A program made the translations under genes and the position numbers. A model generated the notes under the pieces. It was not told the DNA's origin and did not search any database. It saw nothing but the letters and a program-made list of their open reading frames with translations. 64,000 bases of DNA from Prolixibacteraceae bacterium. Its GTDB lineage: Bacteria > Bacteroidota > Bacteroidia > Bacteroidales > Prolixibacteraceae. Of this stretch, positions 9,384 through 18,117 are shown piece by piece. The stretch is taken from NCBI GenBank assembly GCA_003506435.1, contig DOAQ01000019.1:124001-188000 (forward strand). Direction: 5' to 3'. The stretch's first letter is position 1. Every line of letters begins with the position of its first letter.

Positions 9384-9470
9384 TCAAAAAAACAGGAAAA
9401 TGGTAGCACACTTTCCTGTTGTAAGATTCAAAAAACGTCAAAATACATTTTGACAATTTTAAACCATAAT
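9384..9470 (-). ncRNA. Predicted antisense small RNA upstream of susC (DonS-like)
   Basis: Read on the minus strand, a hairpin AACAGGAAA / TTTCCTGTT (9420-9412 and 9399-9391) is followed directly by TTTTTGATTT, a canonical intrinsic terminator, although no protein gene lies on that strand. A minus-strand -7 box TACTTTTG (9483-9476) overlaps the susC start codon and would start an RNA near 9470, giving ~85 nt. A second perfect hairpin (arms 9437-9443 and 9448-9454) lies inside. Antisense sRNAs in this position (DonS family) are known from Bacteroides fragilis PULs. The same arrangement recurs upstream of the second susC. No clear -33 box is seen. Confidence 0.5.
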
Positions 9471-9475
9471 CAAAA

Positions 9476-9483
9476 CAAAAGTA
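9476..9483 (-). promoter_or_regulatory. Minus-strand -7 box overlapping the susC start codon
   Basis: The + strand reads CAAAAGTATG; on the minus strand this is TACTTTTG, a match to TAnnTTTG. Its last two + strand bases run into the A of the susC ATG. The second locus has CAAATTTATG at the same register. Chance matches in A-rich leaders are possible; the recurrence with a minus-strand terminator is the argument. Confidence 0.4.
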
Positions 9484-12400
9484 TGAAAAAAAATGCATGG
9501 GAACATGCACGAGGAATTACATTTCCAAATGCAGTAAAAATTTTATTGAAAATGAAACTAACATTGTGCATTATTCTGTTTTCGCTTTTTGGAGCTATTG
9601 CTTCGGAGACGTATTCTCAGACAACCAAACTTTCCCTGGATCTGAAAAATTCAACGGTGCGGGATGTTTTGGAAAAAATTGAGGACCAAAGCGACTTTTT
9701 CTTTATGTATTCTGAAAAAATTATCGATGTAACCCGAAAAGTTAGTATCGATGTTCAGGAAAGTACTGTTGAAAAAGTGCTTGACAAGGTTTTTGAAGGC
9801 ACTAATGTGACTTATACCGTAAAAGGCAAGCAAATCATACTATCATCTCCTGAAGCAAATGACATGTACGGGGGAATAGTATCACAAGGAGAACAAATCA
9901 AAACGGTTTCAGGTAAAATTACCGATTCCTCCGGGTTTCCGCTTCCGGGTGTTTCTGTTGTAATAAAAGGAACAACAAACGGTACAATCACCAATGCGGA
10001 TGGAACCTTCTCACTACCCAATGTTCCCTCCAATACAACACTGGTATTTTCGTTCGTAGGAATGAAAAGTCAGGACGTGAAAGTGGAAGGAAGAGCGACG
10101 GTGAATGTGGTATTGGAAGAAGAAACAATTGGTATCGACGAAGTGGTGGCCATCGGATATGGAACCCAGAAAAAGGTTAACCTGACTGGTAGTATCTCAC
10201 AGGTAAAAGCCGAAGAACTGACAGAGATACCAATGCCAACCCTGGCTCAGGCAGCCATGGGTAAGGCTTCCGGCGTTTTCATTAAAAATGTGAACGGCCA
10301 GCCCGGTGACGATACTGGCGTTCAGATCAATATCCGTGGTTTTGGGACGCCTCTTTTTATTGTTGACGGCATGCCTGTTTCTGAAAACGTTTTCCAGCAA
10401 CTTGACCCTAACGATATTGAAGATTTTAATATTTTGAAAGATGCTTCAGCGGCGGCCGTTTATGGCGCCAGGGCAGGTAATGGAGTAATCTTGGTTAGGA
10501 CTAAACGAGGCAACATCTCAAAACCTGAGTTTACCTACAATGGGAACTACAGTCTTCAGTTCATCACGATCAGACCCGATTTTGTTTCGTCGGCACAATA
10601 TGCTGAAATGGAAAACGCATCACGATATAATGAGGGTTTAACCCCTATTTGGACCGCAGAAGAAATTCAAAAATTTCGTGACGGCTCAGATCCTGTTCAT
10701 TATCCGAATACCGATTGGTGGGATGCGACACTAAGACAATTTGCCCCACAACAGCAACACAATATCAATGTCAGGGGAGGAACCGATAAAGTCAAATATT
10801 TTGTCTCCGGTGGATATTATAAACAGGAAGGTATGTTAAGATCAGACGATATCAAAAACAACCGGTATAATTTACGTTCAAACCTGGATATTGAATTGAC
10901 CAAAAAATTAAACATGGGAATCGATATTTCAGTATCCAACCAAGACTACATTGGGCCGAGGAACCAATTGGAACGCAGGGGCGATGCGGTAGGGATTATG
11001 ACCATGCTTTACCGTGTCCGTCCGTATTGGCGAAATGATACATCATCGCCTGACCCTAATTATGTACTGGATACACCAGACCAAACTTCTCCAGTAGCTA
11101 TTTCGAAAATAGAGAATGTAGGTTATATGAAATGGACCCGATTGGTTGGCGATGCCAAATTAAATTTCTCCTACGATTTACCTTTGGGATTTAAGGTAAG
11201 GGCTATATTCAACTTTAACCGTGCTTATTACCGGTACAAGGAAAAAACTGCAAAAACTCCTCTTTATTATTACAATCCGGATACGAAAGTATATACGTTT
11301 AGGGAGAATACAAATGATATTTCAAGAATCTTAGAAAGGCAGGATATTACCAATAACCTTATCCAACAGTATTTTTTAACGTGGGACAGAAAATTTAATG
11401 ATCATAACCTCAGCGCATTGTTTGTTTATGAAAAGCTGTCGGATAACTATGATACTTTCAATGCTTCCCGTCAGAAATATGATTTTGATTTGGATTATCT
11501 TTTTGCAGGGCCAGATCTGGATAAAAACAATGGCGGATCTGCTTCTGAAGGAGGCCGAAAAGCCTATATCGGAAGGGTTAATTACGATTATAAGGGGAAG
11601 TATCTTTTTGAGGTAAGCAGCAGATACGACGGAGCAGTGAATTTTCCTTCAGAAACAAGATGGGGATTTTTCCCCTCAGCTTCAGTTGGCTGGCGTATTT
11701 CTGAAGAAGGTTTCTTTAAAAATAAATTACCATTTGTTGATAACCTGAAACTACGCGCTTCGCACGGATTGCTTGGTTATGATCCTACAAGCGATCCAAA
11801 TAGTTCAGTCTATGGCTCTTTTCAGTATCTTACTACTTATTCCATTAACTCGACATATATTTATGACAATTCAAACGTGTTGTTAAGAGGAATCAGAGCT
11901 GATGCGCTACCAAATCCCGATATAACCTGGGAAAAAATGTACACGACCAATGCAGGTATTGATTTCAGTCTTTGGAATAACAAGCTTGCAGGTTCTTTCG
12001 ATTACTTTTACCGGAAACGGACCGATGTTTTGGGAGCTCGCCTGAGTTCAATCCCCGATATCGTGGGGGCAAATATGCCAAATGTAAATTACAGGGAATA
12101 TGACAACAGGGGCTGGGAAGTCAATCTGAACCATGAAAATCAGGTTGGCGAAGTAAAATACAGCGTTGGTGGCAACCTCTCGTTGAACCGTGAAAAAACG
12201 TTGTTCACTGACCAGCCTGTCTATGCCAGTAAAGAAATTGAGCGTAGAAATAATTCAATTGGAGAATGGACAGACCGCTTTTGGACCTATCCAACCGATG
12301 GGCTTTTTAAATCGTTCGATGAAATACAAAGTTGGGCTGATATTGACGGAAAAAATAATGCCACCATTAAACCCGGTGATGTTAAATATATTGATTCCAA

Positions 12401-12980
12401 TGGCGACGGACAGATTACAGATAATGATATGATTATTGCCGGACGGGGAGTCTATCCAAGGTTAACCTATGGGCTCAATATGTCAGTCGCATGGAAGGGG
12501 TTCGATTTCAGTATGTTGTGGCAGGGGGCATCTTTATATAATTTTAGTCTGAGAAATTCTCCTGACCTTGCATTTCCTTTTTATGCCCAGAATTCCCCGA
12601 CAACAGATATGTATTACAATTCATACGTTCCTGAAGGTAACCCATGGATGGAAGCAAATACTGACGGGAAATGGCCGCTTTTCCGAACTGATGGTACCAA
12701 CAGGGCTCATAGATCATATAATCTCAATAATCAGTTTTGGTTGATCAACGGTGCATATATCAGGCTTAAAAATGTCCAGTTAGGATATACCATTCCTCAA
12801 AAACTGATTGGAAAATGGGGAATCCAAAAATGCAAGGTATATGTTTCCGGTTATAATTTACTGACTTTCTCAGCGCTTGATTTTATAGATCCTGAGATTG
12901 ATACCAGCCCAGCCAGAACTTTTGGCGATTATCATCCACCGGTTGGCGCCTATAATGTAGGGGTAATCGTAAACTTTTAA
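9483..12980 (+). CDS. SusC-family TonB-dependent receptor with STN domain
   Basis: 1165 residues from ATG 9483, which has an A-rich leader; an in-frame ATG at 9450 is less likely. Order: signal peptide (cleavage near residue 45), STN signalling domain (~46-115), carboxypeptidase-regulatory-like domain (~140-220, PLPGVSVVIKGT), plug (~225-345, with IRGFGTPLFIVDGMP and LKDASAAAVYGARAGNGV), then a 22-strand barrel ending in a terminal Phe (VGVIVNF). It imports a glycan oligomer energised by TonB and, through STN, signals to FecR. It pairs with the SusD encoded 19 bases downstream. No enzyme gene belongs to this locus, so the substrate cannot be inferred. Confidence 0.96.
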   Translation: MKKNAWEHARGITFPNAVKILLKMKLTLCIILFSLFGAIASETYSQTTKLSLDLKNSTVRDVLEKIEDQSDFFFMYSEKIIDVTRKVSIDVQESTVEKVLDKVFEGTNVTYTVKGKQIILSSPEANDMYGGIVSQGEQIKTVSGKITDSSGFPLPGVSVVIKGTTNGTITNADGTFSLPNVPSNTTLVFSFVGMKSQDVKVEGRATVNVVLEEETIGIDEVVAIGYGTQKKVNLTGSISQVKAEELTEIPMPTLAQAAMGKASGVFIKNVNGQPGDDTGVQINIRGFGTPLFIVDGMPVSENVFQQLDPNDIEDFNILKDASAAAVYGARAGNGVILVRTKRGNISKPEFTYNGNYSLQFITIRPDFVSSAQYAEMENASRYNEGLTPIWTAEEIQKFRDGSDPVHYPNTDWWDATLRQFAPQQQHNINVRGGTDKVKYFVSGGYYKQEGMLRSDDIKNNRYNLRSNLDIELTKKLNMGIDISVSNQDYIGPRNQLERRGDAVGIMTMLYRVRPYWRNDTSSPDPNYVLDTPDQTSPVAISKIENVGYMKWTRLVGDAKLNFSYDLPLGFKVRAIFNFNRAYYRYKEKTAKTPLYYYNPDTKVYTFRENTNDISRILERQDITNNLIQQYFLTWDRKFNDHNLSALFVYEKLSDNYDTFNASRQKYDFDLDYLFAGPDLDKNNGGSASEGGRKAYIGRVNYDYKGKYLFEVSSRYDGAVNFPSETRWGFFPSASVGWRISEEGFFKNKLPFVDNLKLRASHGLLGYDPTSDPNSSVYGSFQYLTTYSINSTYIYDNSNVLLRGIRADALPNPDITWEKMYTTNAGIDFSLWNNKLAGSFDYFYRKRTDVLGARLSSIPDIVGANMPNVNYREYDNRGWEVNLNHENQVGEVKYSVGGNLSLNREKTLFTDQPVYASKEIERRNNSIGEWTDRFWTYPTDGLFKSFDEIQSWADIDGKNNATIKPGDVKYIDSNGDGQITDNDMIIAGRGVYPRLTYGLNMSVAWKGFDFSMLWQGASLYNFSLRNSPDLAFPFYAQNSPTTDMYYNSYVPEGNPWMEANTDGKWPLFRTDGTNRAHRSYNLNNQFWLINGAYIRLKNVQLGYTIPQKLIGKWGIQKCKVYVSGYNLLTFSALDFIDPEIDTSPARTFGDYHPPVGAYNVGVIVNF

Positions 12981-12999
12981 CCAAATAAAAAATAATCAG

Positions 13000-14787
13000 A
13001 TGAAAAAAATAAAATTCATATTTATGCTGTTTGTTGTCTTCCTGGCATCATGTGAAGATATATTTGACAAACAACCATTAAACAAGATATCAGAATCTGA
13101 TGTTTGGCAACAAAGGCCAATGATTGAGGCCTATGTGACTAATTTGTATGCCAGGTTTCCATGGACCGGAACAACAATTGCTGCAACTAGTTCTAATCCA
13201 AGGTACCATAATCCGTTTAGTCATTACCAATGGCATACATGGTCTGATGAAGCGACTGCGTCATCAGGAAATACAACCTCTACCAATGTTCCCCGTGGAG
13301 GAGCAACCCGCTCAAACGACGAACCTGCATTTTGGGATTACGGTTATATCAGGGATATGAATCTCTTCCTTGAAAAAATTGGAGGTACCACACTCTCTGA
13401 CGATGTAAAAGCCCAATTGGAAGGTGAAGTCAGGGTAATCAGGGCGGTTACCTATTTCGAAATGCAAAAGCGATATGGAGGGGTTCCTTTGGTAGATGTG
13501 ACGATCGATCCATTTGGTGAAATTGACGAGAAATATACAAAACGCAGTAAAGAAGAGGCCATTGCTGATTTTATCGATTCAGAGTTAAGTACAGCTATTG
13601 GCTTGTTGTCAGAAACAGCAACATCAGGTAAAATCAATAAATGGACTGCATACGCTTATAAAGCAAAGGCCAATTTATGGGCAGGTTCAATTGCCAAATA
13701 CGGAACGGTCCAATTAGATGGTTTGGTTGGCATCCCTTCGGCAAGGGCCAATGATTTTTTCACCAAAGCATCTGCGGCAGCACAGGCAGTGATAGGTTCC
13801 GGTAAGTATTCACTGTATAAGAAAGTCGCTGATAAATCAGAAAATTACCGTAAACTTTTTCTGGATGAGAACAATGGTGAAACAATTTTTGAGAAAATAT
13901 ACGATGGCGTGAATATCGGACATAGCTGGGATTTACAAAATGCTCCTCCATCTGTTGCTGCCGGGCGGGGGGGAGTTACTGATCCTATGCTCGAATTCAT
14001 TTTGGGATATGAAAACATCGATGGTTCAACAACTCAACCTGAATTTGGAGCGAATAATTTATACAATAACGCGTATGCCCCTTTTGCAAATAAAGATCCA
14101 AGGCTTAAAGCAACGGTATTTTTCCAGGGAGATGTATGGGCAGGCACAACAATTAATACCTATGAGGGGATAGATCCCAGTGCCACTCCTGATCCCACTA
14201 AAATTCTACCCAGTAGCGCTACCCAGTTATACAATGGGATGCCTCAGGCAGGGGCTGATTCCAGGTACGGCAGCAGCGACGATAAAACTACTAATTCAGG
14301 ATTTATAGTTAAAAAATATATCAGGGAAGAAGCCTTTGTCGGAAGCGGATTGAGCTCAACCAATTGGATCGCATTGCGGTTGGCCGAAATGTACCTGACA
14401 AAAGCAGAAGCCGAATTTGAACTGGGGCATTTAGATGTTGCGGCAACAGCCCTTAACGCCACCCGTGAAAGGGCTGGCATCAGTTCGGTCACTGCAAGTA
14501 CTATTACGCTGGATAAAGTGCGTACCGAACGCAGATCTGAGTTGGCTTTTGAAGAAGGAAACCGCTATTGGGACCTTCGCAGATGGAGAATTGCTTCGGA
14601 TGTTTTAAATGCACACCGGTTTCAGGGACTACGGATAATTTTTCATTATCCGACAGGAAAATACTATTTCCTTCCAATGAATTGTGAAGGATTTTCACGC
14701 ACATTCAATCCTGAACATTATTATAATCCCATAACAACTGGGCGGATCAGTAATAATCCGGATTTGGTAGAGAACCCCTTGTATTAA
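13000..14787 (+). CDS. SusD/RagB-family glycan-binding lipoprotein
   Basis: 595 residues. Lipoprotein signal with Cys18 (FLASC), then the standard SusD start EDIFDKQPLNKISESDVW. Helical TPR-like repeats are visible, including the late motif AEMYLTKAEAEFELG and the C-terminal block RRSELAFEEGNRYWDLRRW that marks the family. It forms the lid over the SusC barrel and captures oligosaccharide at the cell surface. The run of G at 13968-13975 does not break the frame. Confidence 0.96.
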   Translation: MKKIKFIFMLFVVFLASCEDIFDKQPLNKISESDVWQQRPMIEAYVTNLYARFPWTGTTIAATSSNPRYHNPFSHYQWHTWSDEATASSGNTTSTNVPRGGATRSNDEPAFWDYGYIRDMNLFLEKIGGTTLSDDVKAQLEGEVRVIRAVTYFEMQKRYGGVPLVDVTIDPFGEIDEKYTKRSKEEAIADFIDSELSTAIGLLSETATSGKINKWTAYAYKAKANLWAGSIAKYGTVQLDGLVGIPSARANDFFTKASAAAQAVIGSGKYSLYKKVADKSENYRKLFLDENNGETIFEKIYDGVNIGHSWDLQNAPPSVAAGRGGVTDPMLEFILGYENIDGSTTQPEFGANNLYNNAYAPFANKDPRLKATVFFQGDVWAGTTINTYEGIDPSATPDPTKILPSSATQLYNGMPQAGADSRYGSSDDKTTNSGFIVKKYIREEAFVGSGLSSTNWIALRLAEMYLTKAEAEFELGHLDVAATALNATRERAGISSVTASTITLDKVRTERRSELAFEEGNRYWDLRRWRIASDVLNAHRFQGLRIIFHYPTGKYYFLPMNCEGFSRTFNPEHYYNPITTGRISNNPDLVENPLY

Positions 14788-14809
14788 CAGACTTTAAATA
14801 GATAGAGTT

Positions 14810-15487
14810 ATGAAAAAAATAAATAAATATACATACCTGTTCGTCTTTTTAATGATGATTGTGGCTGCCTGCAATGAGCCGATTACCGAATTTGGCTTTG
14901 AAGGCAGCTTTTCAGGAAAGATTGTAGATCAATCGGGAAACATTGTTGCCGGGGATATTACCAGCGGGGGATTTGTAGTAGAAGCCCTTGGTGAAAATGA
15001 CCAGGTAGCGATGGTATTACGGATCAAAGGGGATGGAACTTTTGCCAATAACAAGTTATATCCGCAAGTATATACCGTTACAGTAAAAGGTCCTGTTACT
15101 ACTTTTCCACCAGTCAGTATTGACTTAACCGGAAATAAAACAGTTGTACAGGATTTCGTGGTGACTCCTTTCTTAACGGTTTCTGCTCCAATACTTAATG
15201 GAAGTGCAACTTCAACGGAAATAAAGGTAAATTATAATATCGTTGAGAATGGTAGCTACATTGCTTCCACAAGGCAACTTTATTGTAGTAACATTCCTTA
15301 TCCGAATGCATCAACAGGTAGCGGGACTGGCTATGCAACAAAAATAGTAACACTAAGTGCAAAGCAAGGTACAGCTATGATAACTGGTCTCACAGCCGGA
15401 ACCAAATATTTTATTCGGGTAGGTGCTAAGGCAACCGGAGCAACTGCTTTCAATTACAGTGACCAACTTATAGTTACAACTCCATAG
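14810..15487 (+). CDS. DUF3823-type surface lipoprotein (third component of the SusCD locus)
   Basis: 225 residues; lipobox with Cys21 (VAAC). The N-terminal mature region (about 30-120) has the strand pattern of the DUF3823 / carboxypeptidase-regulatory-like fold (GSFSGKIVDQSGN), and the C-terminal half (about 125-225) looks like a fibronectin/Ig fold (LTAGTKYFIRVGA). Such proteins follow SusD and are thought to act as surface glycan-binding proteins. It is the last gene of the first locus; no enzymes follow. Confidence 0.82.
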   Translation: MKKINKYTYLFVFLMMIVAACNEPITEFGFEGSFSGKIVDQSGNIVAGDITSGGFVVEALGENDQVAMVLRIKGDGTFANNKLYPQVYTVTVKGPVTTFPPVSIDLTGNKTVVQDFVVTPFLTVSAPILNGSATSTEIKVNYNIVENGSYIASTRQLYCSNIPYPNASTGSGTGYATKIVTLSAKQGTAMITGLTAGTKYFIRVGAKATGATAFNYSDQLIVTTP

Positions 15488-15503
15488 TAATTATTTTTAG
15501 GCC

Positions 15504-15608
15504 AGAAGAGGCTGTCCAAAAAGTTCTAAAATCCACAATTTGCGTCACTCTGTCCCGAGTAATCGGGACGGGATGACTCGATCCCAGACTTTCCGGACAG
15601 CCTCTTCT
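15504..15608. repeat. 105-bp element with perfect 14-bp terminal inverted repeats
   Basis: Left end AGAAGAGGCTGTCC (15504-15517) and right end GGACAGCCTCTTCT (15595-15608) are exact reverse complements. An internal hairpin GTCCCGA-gtaa-TCGGGAC lies at 15552-15569. There is no ORF and no clear target-site duplication. The form fits a non-autonomous MITE or REP/BIME-type palindrome; such GGGAC-rich palindromes are common in Bacteroidota intergenic regions. It sits 16 bases after the DUF3823 stop, so it could also help end transcription. Confidence 0.65.
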
Positions 15609-15772
15609 ATTTATACCGGGAAATTCCGTATGAGTTGCGGAAACAAGATCAACAACGTGTTGCCGCGGGGGTTTCATTCTCCGTTCAGGAGAATGCTCGG
15701 CCCGATTGGTGGGCATTGCTATTCCTCCGCCATACACCCAGTTTTTTATGCAATTGATAATCAGAGTAAAAT

Positions 15773-15940
15773 ATGAAACAACAATCGTTTATACGCCATA
15801 CCGTTGAGAGAACTGCGGCTATTACATCAGGGACTTTTGCCGGGATACTGGGTTCCTGCGCAGAACACTCCCCCAAGGCACAATTCATAGGCTCCCTCCA
15901 TATCCAAATGAGTAATCATTTACGGATAGAGAAGTTTTGA
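15773..15940 (+). pseudogene. 55-codon ORF resembling a truncated Tat-signal N-terminus
   Basis: ATG at 15773 to TGA at 15938. The start MKQQSFIRHTVERTAA then TSGTFAGILGSCA looks like the Tat/lipoprotein-type leader found on Bacteroidota Gfo/Idh/MocA-like oxidoreductases, but with no twin arginine and nothing recognisable after residue ~35. It is most simply a decayed gene start left in the junction between the two SusCD loci; a small real gene cannot be excluded. A short perfect hairpin lies upstream at 15675-15695. The remaining sequence of 15609-15772 holds nothing I recognise. Confidence 0.3.
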
Positions 15941-16076
15941 ATATTACCAAAAATAACTTCGATTTTTTGTCCAGATTTTAAAACTCATGCTCTCTAATTA
16001 AATTTAAATCATCAGAGATTATAATCATTACAGATCATATCATACCGAAGACTTTTATTGTGGATGAGACTTCATC
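15939..16076 (+). pseudogene. Decayed duplicate of the promoter and first ~20 codons of the downstream fecR gene
   Basis: This stretch aligns with 16781-16923, i.e. the leader and start of the FecR gene at 16860. The core TTTTTTGTCCAGATTTTAAA is identical in both. In this copy the ATG has become AGA (16014-16016); the codons after it read D Y N H Y R S Y H T E D F against D Y N R Y K S Y A T E D F in the real gene; a one-base insertion then gives TGA at 16065-16067. The promoter-like TAACTTTG of the real copy is TAACTTCG here. It precedes the sigma gene, so the sigma gene is flanked by direct repeats. Confidence 0.75.
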
Positions 16077-16140
16077 ATATCTATGTCTCATTTGTAAAGA
16101 ATATGCAAAAGAACATCTATTTCAGGGATTTTAAGTGGAG

Positions 16141-16731
16141 ATGAAAAAAACAACAGATATTGACAATAGAGATGCCTGGAAAATTTTTATTTCAACAGGA
16201 TGTGAAAAAAGTTTTTCAGTGATATACTATAATCATTTCGACCTGTTGTATTACGTTGGTTTAAAATACACTTCCAACAGGCAAATTATTGAAGATTCAA
16301 TACAAAATATTTTTATTTATCTGTTGAAGAAAAGAAAGAATTTAAACCTTGTAACCAATGTTAAAGCGTATCTGCTCAAATCTTTCAGACGACAATTATT
16401 TCTGGATCTGAAAAAACAAAGCAGGTTCTCATTTTCTGATCAGTTAACCGAAACCCAATTCAATTATTTTAATGGTACTGAACAGTCCATTTTTGAAAAA
16501 GAAGAATTGAATATACTAAAAAGAGCTATAAAAAAAAGCATGAAAAATTTGTCAGCCAAACAACAGGAAATCATTTATCTCCGGTACGATTGTGAACTGA
16601 GTTATGAAGAAATTTCAAATATTCTGGAGATTTCTGTTGATTCTTGTTATAAATCCGTTTACCGTTCAATAAAAATCATGAAAACAAGCATCGAACAGAT
16701 GACCACCACGCACGTGGATCTTTTTTTCTGA
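16141..16731 (+). CDS. ECF RNA polymerase sigma factor of the large PUL
   Basis: 196 residues from ATG 16141; a GTG two codons upstream is an alternative. Region 2 (about 18-90) has IIEDSIQNIFIYLLKKR, a diverged form of the usual DxVQEVF motif. Region 4 (about 130-185) has NLSAKQQEIIYLRY and an HTH with YEEISNILEISVDSCYKSV. It is diverged from the sigma factor at 7409. Paired with the FecR gene 128 bases downstream, it is the likely switch for the 16-64 kb locus. It lies between two copies of a ~135-bp direct repeat. Confidence 0.9.
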   Translation: MKKTTDIDNRDAWKIFISTGCEKSFSVIYYNHFDLLYYVGLKYTSNRQIIEDSIQNIFIYLLKKRKNLNLVTNVKAYLLKSFRRQLFLDLKKQSRFSFSDQLTETQFNYFNGTEQSIFEKEELNILKRAIKKSMKNLSAKQQEIIYLRYDCELSYEEISNILEISVDSCYKSVYRSIKIMKTSIEQMTTTHVDLFF

Positions 16732-16795
16732 TTTATTTTCAGTTGCAAAGATCATAAACAACTCATTGAAAAACGACTATGAATTTCACCAAAAA

Positions 16796-16803
16796 TAACT
16801 TTG
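16796..16803 (+). promoter_or_regulatory. Candidate -7 box (TAACTTTG) for fecR of the large PUL
   Basis: TAACTTTG fits TAnnTTTG and lies 56 bases before the fecR ATG at 16860. It falls inside the segment duplicated at 15939-16076, where the same site reads TAACTTCG. No TTTG at the usual -33 spacing is evident. Confidence 0.4.
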
Positions 16804-16859
16804 ATTTTTTGTCCAGATTTTAAAACTCATGTTCTCTATTCTAAAAATTTAAAATCATC

Positions 16860-18038
16860 ATGGATTATAATCGCTACAAATCCTATGCAACTGAAGATTT
16901 TCTTCTGGATGAAAACTTCATAAAGCTGGTAAATGGCAATTCTGCTGATGGCTGTACGCTCAATCAGCTAAAAAACCATCTTCCTGAAAAAAGTGAAGAA
17001 ATCTCATTGGCCATCGGCATATTAAATGAATTAAAAACAAAGAAAAGACATATCTCAATTGAGCAAAAAGAAGAAACACTGAATGCAGTCTATCAAAGTT
17101 TCAGACACCAGATCAGATTGAAAATATTCAGGTATGCCGCAGCGGTTTTGCTATTTGCCGGGACAGGAACTTCAGCATTCTTCATTTTGAATAAACAATC
17201 AGATATTGAAGATTTTGTATCATCGTCCGATACCCGTTCCGAAAAGGCTGAACTCATTCTGGCTGATGGTAAACGGATTGAGATCGACAGCAAGCAGTCG
17301 AAAATTGAATATGCTGCCAACAGCGCTTCTGTTTCATTGAATGATACTGCAACGCTGGAACAATCAGAGCCGGTTAACGGAAATAGTTTCAATCAGATAA
17401 TTATTCCTTTTGGTAAACGTTCAGATATTCTGCTTTCAGATGGAACCAAAGTTCAGCTAAATTCAGGATCAAAATTAGTTTATCCCCCGGTTTTTAGGGG
17501 AAAAAGCCGCGAAGTATTTGTAGAAGGAGAAGCATATTTTGAAGTTTCAGAAAATAAAAACAGACCGTTTTTTGTGCGTACCGAATCGTTCAGAATTAAA
17601 GTTTTGGGGACCAAATTTGTGGTTCAGGCTTATAAGAATGAAGAAGAACACAACACGATACTTGTTGAAGGAAAAGTAAGCCTTACAACAACCGACAGCA
17701 AGACGCGTGCAAAAACGTATGAATTATCACCAAACCAAAAGGCTACGTTTTCTGAAAACAAAAATGATTTTAGCATATCCACTGTTGATAACGTGGAAAG
17801 TTATATCGCCTGGATTCATGGATACCTGAATTTTGAAAATGAAGATTTGATCAGTTTGACAAAACGGATCTCGCGTTATTACAATGTTAATATTGAAATA
17901 AATACACAAAATATAAATTCAACATTCTCAGGAAAGCTGGATTTGAAAGAAGAACCGGAAAGAATTCTGAATGGATTATCAATCATTTTTAAAACAAAAT
18001 ATGAGAAACGAGGAGACAAGTTTGTGTTTTATGAATAA
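16860..18038 (+). CDS. FecR-family anti-sigma factor of the large PUL
   Basis: 392 residues. The cytoplasmic sigma-binding part (about 1-82) is followed by a membrane segment (AAAVLLFAGTGTSAFFIL, about 88-105). The periplasmic FecR domain has ILLSDGTKVQLNSGSKLVYP and VEGEAYFEVSENKNRPF, and the C-terminal DUF4974 region (about 305-392) has YLNFENEDLISLTKRISRYY. Compared with the first FecR it has a longer insert before the FecR core. It should sequester the sigma factor at 16141 and be relieved by the STN domain of the SusC at 18125. Confidence 0.93.
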   Translation: MDYNRYKSYATEDFLLDENFIKLVNGNSADGCTLNQLKNHLPEKSEEISLAIGILNELKTKKRHISIEQKEETLNAVYQSFRHQIRLKIFRYAAAVLLFAGTGTSAFFILNKQSDIEDFVSSSDTRSEKAELILADGKRIEIDSKQSKIEYAANSASVSLNDTATLEQSEPVNGNSFNQIIIPFGKRSDILLSDGTKVQLNSGSKLVYPPVFRGKSREVFVEGEAYFEVSENKNRPFFVRTESFRIKVLGTKFVVQAYKNEEEHNTILVEGKVSLTTTDSKTRAKTYELSPNQKATFSENKNDFSISTVDNVESYIAWIHGYLNFENEDLISLTKRISRYYNVNIEINTQNINSTFSGKLDLKEEPERILNGLSIIFKTKYEKRGDKFVFYE

Positions 18039-18112
18039 ATAAAAAACCGGCAGATGCTTCCATCATCGGCCGGTTACATAATAAACATGCCGCAAGGCAA
18101 TATTTAAAACTT
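18038..18112 (-). ncRNA. Predicted antisense small RNA upstream of the second susC (DonS-like)
   Basis: On the minus strand a strong stem AACCGGC / GCCGGTT (18075-18069 and 18051-18045) with inner GATG/CATC pairing is followed by a T-run ending TTTTTTATTTATT: a textbook terminator on a strand with no gene. A -7 box TAAATTTG on the minus strand (18125-18118) overlaps the susC start codon, as at the first locus, and would start an RNA of ~75 nt at about 18112. A small second hairpin (GCC-gcaa-GGC) is inside. It does not resemble the first sRNA in sequence; only the architecture is shared. Confidence 0.5.
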
Positions 18113-18117
18113 CAAAC

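Noticed and set aside
13960..13985. G-rich run in susD that might be a phase-variable or frameshift site
   Set aside because: The frame runs through intact and the protein matches SusD on both sides; a single run is weak evidence for slippage control.
15504..15608. Reading the 105-bp palindrome simply as the terminator of the first SusCD locus
   Set aside because: There is no T-run after the right arm, and the exact 14-bp ends with a GC-rich inner hairpin fit a repeat element better, though an added role in termination is possible.
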